A stretch of 18,931 bases of DNA. It comes from Candidatus Dormiibacterota bacterium (lineage in GTDB: Bacteria; Chloroflexota; Dormibacteria; Dormibacterales; Dormibacteraceae). The stretch spans positions 21,006 through 39,936 of the forward strand of contig PLYD01000100.1 of assembly GCA_003151665.1 (NCBI GenBank). The letters are read 5' to 3'. The notes beneath the pieces were generated by a model. The model saw nothing but the letters and a program-made list of their open reading frames with translations. It ran no database searches and was not told where the DNA came from. The translations under genes and the position numbers were made by a program. Of the stretch, positions 14,184 to 18,931 are shown in pieces. Within the stretch, counting starts at the first letter, position 1. Each line of letters begins with the position of its first letter.

Positions 14184-15212
14184 TTAGAGCTCGGAGCGCA
14201 CCTTGGCGGCAGCCTTGGCGAGCGCCGTCAGCTTGCCGAACGCCTTGGCTCGCGGCAGGTATTTCATGCCGCAGTCGGGGGCGAGGATGAGGCGGTCGGC
14301 ATCGACGTACTTCAGCGCGTTGCGAATCCGCCCGACGAGCGTGTCCACATCCTCCACCTGGCTGTCATCCGCGAGGTCGATGACCCCGACGATGAGTCGC
14401 TTGTTGGCGAGACTCTTGAGCACCGACAGGTCGACTTTCTGCTGCGCCGACTCCATCGAGATCATGCCGACGTTGACATCCGCGAGCTCCTCGAGAAACG
14501 GGTATCCGTTCGGACGTGAGTGCACGATGTGCGCGTAGCCGAAGCATGTGTGCAGCGCCGTCTCGCCAGTGATCCCTTCGAGCGCGCGATTGATCGCTTT
14601 GATCGCGAATCTCTGCGCCTTTTCCGACCTGGCCTGCAGGTAGGGCTCGTCTAGCTGCACGACGTCGGCACCGGCAGCGAAGAGGTCGCGGACCTCCTCG
14701 TTGACCGCCTCGGCCAAGCCCATCGCCAGCGTTTCCTCGTCGTGGTAATAGTCGTCCTGCGCCTGCTGCGACATCGTGAATGGGCCAGGCAGTGTGGCCT
14801 TGATTTTGTGGTCGGTGTTCGCCCGTAGAAACTGAACGTCCCTCACCTCGACCGCGCGAGTTCGGCGAATCGGACCGACGACTCGCGGCACGGGATTGGG
14901 GTGGCCGGTCCGGTCGAGCGCGGTACCGGGGTGGTCGAGGTCCATGCCGTCAAGCGCGGTCGCGAAGCGGTTGGAGTAGCTCTCGCGCCTAATCTCGCCA
15001 TCGGTGATGATGTCGATCCCAGCCCGCTCCATATCGCGAATCGCGACGATGGTCGCGTCATCCTGCGCTTGCTCCAGGTGCTCGGCGTGCGGACGCCAGA
15101 TCTCCAGCGCTCGCGTGCGCGGTGGAAGGCGGCTCCCGAGCACAGCGCGATCGACGAGCCAGTCGGGCTGCGGATAGCTGCCAACCACTGTGGTCGGGAG
15201 GAGATGCGCCAC
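14184..15212 (-). CDS. Stand-alone MetE C-terminal-type zinc methyl/alkyltransferase
   Basis: The 342-residue protein corresponds to the catalytic C-terminal half of cobalamin-independent methionine synthase and lacks the N-terminal half. The complete zinc site is visible: H221 and C223 (LHTCFG), E254 (ISMES) and C314 (APDCGMKY). VQLDEPY with D188/E189 is equivalent to the thiol-substrate binding motif. The N terminus has the usual LPTTVVGSYPQPDWL. Relatives include core methionine synthases and epoxyalkane:coenzyme M transferases, so the reaction is zinc-activated thiolate alkylation, with donor and acceptor unknown. GTG 15212 is chosen because the family motif begins at residue 5. It is divergent from a PaaK-like ligase across a 78-bp gap with a 12-bp palindrome, which suggests a link to the catabolic genes to its right. 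Confidence 0.87.
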   Translation of the reverse strand: MAHLLPTTVVGSYPQPDWLVDRAVLGSRLPPRTRALEIWRPHAEHLEQAQDDATIVAIRDMERAGIDIITDGEIRRESYSNRFATALDGMDLDHPGTALDRTGHPNPVPRVVGPIRRTRAVEVRDVQFLRANTDHKIKATLPGPFTMSQQAQDDYYHDEETLAMGLAEAVNEEVRDLFAAGADVVQLDEPYLQARSEKAQRFAIKAINRALEGITGETALHTCFGYAHIVHSRPNGYPFLEELADVNVGMISMESAQQKVDLSVLKSLANKRLIVGVIDLADDSQVEDVDTLVGRIRNALKYVDADRLILAPDCGMKYLPRAKAFGKLTALAKAAAKVRSEL

Positions 15213-15269
15213 CCCGAAAGCGTATCCGGGGCTTGTCGCCGGCGCACCATCGGCGCCCTGCGGCGCGGC

Positions 15270-15281
15270 GCATCATGATGC
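15270..15281. promoter_or_regulatory. Perfect 12-bp palindrome in the divergent promoter
   Basis: GCATCATGATGC ends 9 bp before the ATG (15291) of the PaaK-like ligase, in the 78-bp gap between it and the divergent MetE-like gene. The position fits a repressor site controlling both directions. No regulator gene is adjacent. Confidence 0.4.
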
Positions 15282-15290
15282 TTAATCCGC

Positions 15291-16673
15291 ATGACCACCA
15301 AGCCCGACATCGACCAGACCGGCTCGGCGGCCGGGCGTCTCAAAAGCGACACATGCGATCAAGACTGGATCTGGGAACGTGACGTGGAAACCGCGTCGCC
15401 GGCGGACCAGGGCGCTGCCGCCTCGATCGCGTGGGACGCTCAGATGCAGCACCTGGCGCAAGGCTCGTCGTTTTACGCGCGGAAGTTTCGACAAGCCGGG
15501 GTCGGCGACCCAACCAGGGTTCGGCTTGCAGACATCACAAGCCTGCCGTTCACGACCAAGGACGAGCTGAAGCAGTCGGTCGACGAGCAGCCTCCATTCG
15601 GCAGCAACGCCGGCGTCCCCGAGGAGCGCGTCAAGCGCGTCTACCAGACGAGCGGCACGACCGGCACCCCAACCGTGATTCCCCTAACTCGCACCGACAT
15701 GGACACCTGGACGACGATCGGTTCGCGTACTTATTACGCGACCGGAATACACGACCACCACAGCGTCCTGACGACGTTTGGCGCCGGTCCGTTTGTGGCG
15801 GGCCACACGCACTTTGTGCTGACCCGCATCGGTTCGCGCGCAGTGCCGGTGGCACCCGGCGACACGGGCAGGGTCCTCACTGGACTCAAGACCGGCCTCG
15901 CCGACACGCTGTTGTCGACGCCGTCCTTTGCGCAGTACCTGGCGAACAAACTCGAGGGCAGCACCCCGGATCCCCGCTCCCTTCGCCTAATGCATGTCGT
16001 CACGGGGGGCGAGCCCGGCGGGGGCATTCCAGCCATTCGAGACCACATCGAGCGAGTCCTGGGAGCAATAGTTACCGAGGTCATGGGGATCGGCGACGTT
16101 GCGCCCTCGCTCTTCGGTGAGTGTCCACAGCAGAAAGGGATGCACTTCTGTGGCTCGGGGCACGTCTGGCCGGAGCTTGTCGACCCGGAGACGCAGGCGC
16201 CGATGGCGATCGAGACCGGGGCGGTGGGTGAGCTTGTGTACACCCACCTCACGCGTGAAGCGATGCCGGTGGTGCGGTTTCTCAGCGGGGACATAGTCCG
16301 CATCGAGGGCACGTCATGCGAGTGCGGGCGTACTACCTTCCGCATGCGCTGTCTGGCGCGGCGCGACGACATGTTCATCGTGCGGGGCGTAAACGTATAC
16401 CCGTCGGCAATCCTGGCGGTGGTTGGCGATTTCAGGCCGCGGGTCACCGGGCGAGCGCGCGTGGTACGGCGCGATTCCGCTGTCAGCGTGCAGCCGCCGG
16501 TGCCGGTCGAGGTGGAGGTTCCTGAAGCCGGCCAGGCCGACCCGCAGCTGGCCGCGGCGATCGAGGAAGCGGTCCATACGAGGCTTACCTTCCGGTGCAA
16601 GGTCGAGCTGATCCCAGAGGAATCGTTCGGCGCCAGCGGCTACAAGACCAACCTCACAGTGAAGCGCCAGTGA
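15291..16673 (+). CDS. PaaK-like AMP-forming acyl-CoA ligase
   Basis: The 460-residue protein belongs to the phenylacetate-CoA ligase branch of adenylate-forming enzymes. The ATP phosphate loop is TSGTTGTP (120-127), the central region has VTGGEPGG and VMGIGDVAPSLFGEC, and the hinge/C-terminal domain has RFLSGDIVRI and RRDDMFIVRGVNVYPS. ECGRTTFR, with the preceding Cys pair, is the short loop common in PaaK-type ligases. The C-terminal lysine region (SGYKTNLTVKR) is present. It activates a carboxylic acid to its CoA thioester via an acyl-AMP; aryl acids are likely but unproven. ATG 15291 has no strong ribosome site. Its TGA overlaps the GTG of the citryl-CoA lyase-like gene, so the two are coupled. 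Confidence 0.9.
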   Translation: MTTKPDIDQTGSAAGRLKSDTCDQDWIWERDVETASPADQGAAASIAWDAQMQHLAQGSSFYARKFRQAGVGDPTRVRLADITSLPFTTKDELKQSVDEQPPFGSNAGVPEERVKRVYQTSGTTGTPTVIPLTRTDMDTWTTIGSRTYYATGIHDHHSVLTTFGAGPFVAGHTHFVLTRIGSRAVPVAPGDTGRVLTGLKTGLADTLLSTPSFAQYLANKLEGSTPDPRSLRLMHVVTGGEPGGGIPAIRDHIERVLGAIVTEVMGIGDVAPSLFGECPQQKGMHFCGSGHVWPELVDPETQAPMAIETGAVGELVYTHLTREAMPVVRFLSGDIVRIEGTSCECGRTTFRMRCLARRDDMFIVRGVNVYPSAILAVVGDFRPRVTGRARVVRRDSAVSVQPPVPVEVEVPEAGQADPQLAAAIEEAVHTRLTFRCKVELIPEESFGASGYKTNLTVKRQ

Positions 16674-17437
16674 CCACCGCCAAGAAGCGGTTGAAATCAG
16701 GCATGGGCAGCAGCACCGCTGACACGATCACCGTACGGGGCCACGACCTGGTCGAAGACCTCATCGGCAAGGTCTCGCTTGGCGATGTGGCGTTCCTCGA
16801 GCTCAAGGGCCGTCTACCCAGCCGCCAGGAGTCCACAGTGTTCAACGCCCTGGCCGTGACGCTGGTTGAGCACGGGATGACGCCCAGCGCGATTGCGGCC
16901 CGGCTCACGTATTTCGGCGCCCCCGAGTCGCTGCAGGGTGCGGTCGCGGCCGGTTTGCTGGGAATCGGTGATCGGTTTGGCGGATCGGTCGAAGAGGCGG
17001 CCCGCACGCTGCAGGAAGCCCTCGAGGGAGCGGGTCCCAGCCCCGATATGGCGTCGCTGGCGCGGCAGATCGTGTCGACGCACAAAGAAAGGAAACGGCC
17101 GATAGCCGGGCTGGGGCATCCGATCCACAAGCCCATCGACCCAAGGACGCCGAAGCTCTTTGCGATCGCCGGTGAGAACGGCTTCTCCGGTCACTTCGTC
17201 GAGCTGATGCAGGCGATCTCGGCGGAGGCGAGCCGGAGCTACGGTCGCGAGCTGCCGGTCAACGCCACAGGAGCCATCGGGGCGATCGCCAGCGAGCTCG
17301 ACATCCCCTGGCGCGTGACCCGAGGCCTGGCAGTGATGGCGCGTGCGATAGGGCTGGTCGCCCACATCCAGGAAGAGCTCGAGGAGCCGCTCGCAGCCGA
17401 AATATGGAGCCGCATCGACGACGAGTCGTCCAGTTAG
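16670..17437 (+). CDS. Citryl-CoA lyase-like protein (citrate synthase superfamily)
   Basis: From GTG 16670 the product is 255 residues, overlapping the ligase stop in a GTGA arrangement. It aligns by eye with the citryl-CoA lyase part of ATP-citrate lyase: LVEHGMTPSA (H68, first catalytic His position), GIGDRFGGSVEEAA (100-105, the lyase signature), and AGLGHPIHKPIDPR (H150, second His). The third catalytic position, Asp in the NVDG motif of ATP-citrate lyase, is NATG (198-201) here. Known relatives cleave citryl-CoA to acetyl-CoA and oxaloacetate or run related Claisen/retro-Claisen reactions. The link to a CoA ligase suggests cleavage or condensation of the CoA ester made by that enzyme. 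A longer in-frame start at 16595 lies inside the ligase gene and is less likely. Confidence 0.85.
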   Translation: MTTAKKRLKSGMGSSTADTITVRGHDLVEDLIGKVSLGDVAFLELKGRLPSRQESTVFNALAVTLVEHGMTPSAIAARLTYFGAPESLQGAVAAGLLGIGDRFGGSVEEAARTLQEALEGAGPSPDMASLARQIVSTHKERKRPIAGLGHPIHKPIDPRTPKLFAIAGENGFSGHFVELMQAISAEASRSYGRELPVNATGAIGAIASELDIPWRVTRGLAVMARAIGLVAHIQEELEEPLAAEIWSRIDDESSS

Positions 17438-17452
17438 TCGACGACGAGTCGT
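17415..17452 (+). repeat. 15-bp direct repeat with internal inverted repeat, across a stop codon
   Basis: TCGACGACGAGTCGT occurs at 17415-17429 and 17438-17452, 23 bp apart, flanking the TAG stop (17435-17437) of the lyase-like gene. Each copy has ACGAC-GA-GTCGT, an inverted repeat that can fold as a small hairpin. No T run follows. It may be a recent tandem duplication that added the second copy, or a structure that tunes expression of the downstream dioxygenase gene. Confidence 0.5.
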
Positions 17453-17500
17453 GGGGACGGTAGCAGCGGGGGTTCCTGCCGGGAAAGGCAGGGACTAACA

Positions 17501-18508
17501 TTGTTTTCCGCTCCGTTCGATCGGGTTGAAGGAGACGAACAGCTGGCAGCCACCATACCCGGCATCCACCACGTCACCTGCATCACCGGCGACGTGCAAA
17601 AGTGCGTCGACTTCTACGTCACCGTGCTGGGGCTGCGCTTCATCAAGAAGAGCATCAACCAGGACATGCCCGACACGTATCACATCTACTTTGGCGACCA
17701 GGTCGGCTCCGCGGGCACGGCGATGACCTTCTTTGGATGGCCCACCTGGCCGAAGCGGAGGGCAGGCAGCGGCCAGATCACAACCGTGTCGTTTTCAGTC
17801 CCACCGGGCTCGCTGGATTTCTGGAAAAGCCGGCTTCGCAAGCTCGGGGTGGAGGCCGGCGCGACGAGCCGGTTTGGCACGGACGCAGTGGTCGTGAGCG
17901 ATCCGGACGGGATCGAGCTCGAGCTGGTCGCGCAAGCGACCGATCAACCGTGGGTGCCATGGCCTGACGGCCCAGTCGGCCCCGATCACGCCATCCGAGG
18001 CTTTCACTCCGTCACCATGACCATCGCTGAAACCGCAGCGACGTTCGATCTCCTGACCAAGACGCTCGGCTTTCGCAAGGCGGGCCAGGAAGGTCGGCGA
18101 GCGCGATTCGAGACCGACAAGGGCGGGCCGCATTCGATGGTCGACGTGGTCGCCGCCCCCGAGGGCCCGGTTGGGGAGGAGTCGGTCGGTACGGTCCACC
18201 ACGTCGCCTGGAGAGCGCCCGGCGAAGCCGATCAGATCGCATGGCGCGAGGCGCTGGTCGAAGTTGGACGCAACGTGACGCCGGTGATCGACCGCTACTA
18301 CTTCAAGTCGATCTATTCACGCGAGCCAGGCGGAGTCCTGTTCGAGATCGCAACGGACGGCCCCGGATTCACTGTCGATGAGACAGTCGAGTCCCTGGGT
18401 TCGTCGCTTAGCCTGCCACCCTGGTTCCAGGTGCGCCGCGACAGGCTGGATGAAACGCTGCCGCACATCGTCGTACCGACCACGGCGACGAAAGGTGCGG
18501 GGCACTGA
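17501..18508 (+). CDS. VOC-superfamily ring-cleaving dioxygenase (MhqO/LinE-like)
   Basis: The protein (335 residues from TTG 17501) contains two pairs of vicinal oxygen chelate modules, as in extradiol dioxygenases of the MhqO type. Seen are PGIHHVTCITGD at the start, FYVTVLGLRFIKKSINQD, YHIYFGDQVGSAGTAMTFFG, a second half with RGFHSVTMTI, TVHHVAWRA and GGVLFEIATD. Predicted metal ligands are the His of GIHHVT, the His of VHHVAW and the Glu of LFEIATD. Relatives cleave hydroquinones or related dihydroxyaromatics; some only detoxify quinones. TTG 17501 has AGGGA 6 bp upstream; CTG 17543 has AAGGAG (17529-17534) 8 bp upstream and starts right before the family's conserved region. The gene lies between the lyase-like and isomerase-like genes. 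Confidence 0.9.
   Translation: MFSAPFDRVEGDEQLAATIPGIHHVTCITGDVQKCVDFYVTVLGLRFIKKSINQDMPDTYHIYFGDQVGSAGTAMTFFGWPTWPKRRAGSGQITTVSFSVPPGSLDFWKSRLRKLGVEAGATSRFGTDAVVVSDPDGIELELVAQATDQPWVPWPDGPVGPDHAIRGFHSVTMTIAETAATFDLLTKTLGFRKAGQEGRRARFETDKGGPHSMVDVVAAPEGPVGEESVGTVHHVAWRAPGEADQIAWREALVEVGRNVTPVIDRYYFKSIYSREPGGVLFEIATDGPGFTVDETVESLGSSLSLPPWFQVRRDRLDETLPHIVVPTTATKGAGH
17529..17534 (+). promoter_or_regulatory. Ribosome binding site that may set a CTG start
   Basis: AAGGAG with 8 bp to CTG 17543 is the best ribosome site near the dioxygenase gene. It lies inside the frame that begins at TTG 17501. If used, the protein starts LAATIPGIHHVT, matching the usual N terminus of the family; the TTG version adds 14 residues. 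Confidence 0.4.
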
Positions 18509-18560
18509 TGCGCACGATTCGAGCGTGGTCGCAATCTTGCATCTGGGAGGGAGCTAATTG

Positions 18561-18931
18561 ATGAGTACGGCGACAATCGCACCGGTCAACCCGATGGCGG
18601 CCGAAGGCAAAGAAACGGTCATGAACGTCATGCGCCGCGACCGCGCCAATTTCACACGCATGGTCGAAGACCCGAAGAACTGGAATGTCATGACGCGCTG
18701 TACTGGCTGGGAGACGCGCGATCTGGTCGGACACATGATCGACGTCATGGAGGGGTACTTCAAGAACTGGGATGCGGCCAAGGCAGGCAAAGAAGGCACA
18801 GCCCTCGGCCTGCCGATCATGGGCGAGACGCTGAACGATCATGCGCTCGACTTCCGCAAGCTTCCTCGCGAGGAGGCTATCGCACGCTTCAAGAAGGACG
18901 CCCAGAAGCTCGACGGAATGCTCGAGGCGCT
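18561..18931 (+). CDS. Maleylpyruvate isomerase-like / DinB-fold protein (3' partial)
   Basis: The gene starts at ATG 18561, with GGGAGGGAG at 18545-18553 (7 bp spacing), and runs off the window after 123 codons. The first part resembles the N-terminal four-helix domain of the mycothiol-dependent maleylpyruvate isomerase family: a helix with MRRDRANFTRMVED, then TRCTGWETRDLVGHMIDVME. In this family the pattern C-x-GW-x3-DLVxH holds a metal-binding His, here in LVGHMID. Known members isomerise maleylpyruvate using mycothiol or are uncharacterised thiol-dependent enzymes. The C-terminal part is missing, so activity cannot be judged. It follows a ring-cleaving dioxygenase by 52 bp on the same strand, a sensible order for a catabolic operon. 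Confidence 0.75.
   Translation, partial: MSTATIAPVNPMAAEGKETVMNVMRRDRANFTRMVEDPKNWNVMTRCTGWETRDLVGHMIDVMEGYFKNWDAAKAGKEGTALGLPIMGETLNDHALDFRKLPREEAIARFKKDAQKLDGMLEA

Noticed and set aside
15734..16600. Minus-strand open frame of 288 codons antisense to the PaaK-like ligase
   Set aside because: Ser/Arg/Pro-rich composition and no homology signal; the plus strand carries all adenylate-forming motifs.
16670..17437. First thought that the citrate synthase-type first catalytic His is missing at GDRFGG
   Set aside because: In the ATP-citrate lyase branch GDRFGG is normal and the His lies earlier (EHGMTPSA here), so only the Asp position is changed.

Overview
The window is high-GC bacterial DNA, densely coding on both strands with short intergenic gaps and many GTG/TTG starts. 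No rRNA, tRNA, CRISPR array, transposase or phage gene was found. The gene content suggests a soil or rhizosphere Actinobacteria-like organism, or a neighbouring high-GC lineage such as Chloroflexota/Dormibacterota. The clues are an ECF42 sigma factor with its DGPF partner, a protein of the mycothiol-dependent maleylpyruvate isomerase superfamily, a Gram-positive-type LexA box, and catabolic genes of the PaaK, citryl-CoA lyase and VOC dioxygenase families. Taxonomy cannot be settled from this stretch alone.

Layout. (1) 1-1862: the 3' end of an ADP-forming acyl-CoA synthetase and a tandem universal stress protein. (2) 1968-5737: a metal-homeostasis module. A Fur-family regulator and a VIT-family metal transporter read leftward, and a zinc/manganese-type ABC importer (binding protein, ATPase, permease) reads rightward from a shared 61-bp promoter. 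That promoter carries TTGYGCAA palindromes at an exact 13-bp pitch. (3) 5808-5939: a decayed LuxR-type DNA-binding fragment. (4) 5954-8553: an MFS exporter plus a small dimeric-barrel protein, divergent from a MOSC-domain protein. (5) 8711-11584: a DGPF/YCII protein translationally coupled to an ECF42 sigma factor, preceded by a good match to the promoter such sigma factors recognise; behind it lies an LtrA-type membrane protein. (6) 11609-14163: a Y-family translesion DNA polymerase under a probable LexA box, divergent from an AAA ATPase whose gene is bracketed by three copies of the 9-mer ATTGATAAG. (7) 14184-18931: a MetE-type zinc methyl/alkyltransferase divergent from a rightward run of PaaK-like CoA ligase, citryl-CoA lyase-like protein, VOC ring-cleaving dioxygenase and a maleylpyruvate-isomerase-like protein cut by the window end.

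How the genes work together. Region 2 looks like a self-contained metal sensing, import and storage/export circuit. Region 5 looks like an autoregulated ECF42 unit. In region 6 the polymerase is probably induced by DNA damage. Region 7 looks like a catabolic cluster joining ring cleavage, isomerisation, CoA activation and C-C bond cleavage; its substrate is unknown. The best candidates for something undescribed are the bracketed AAA ATPase locus, the region 7 pathway and the periodic operator of the metal module.
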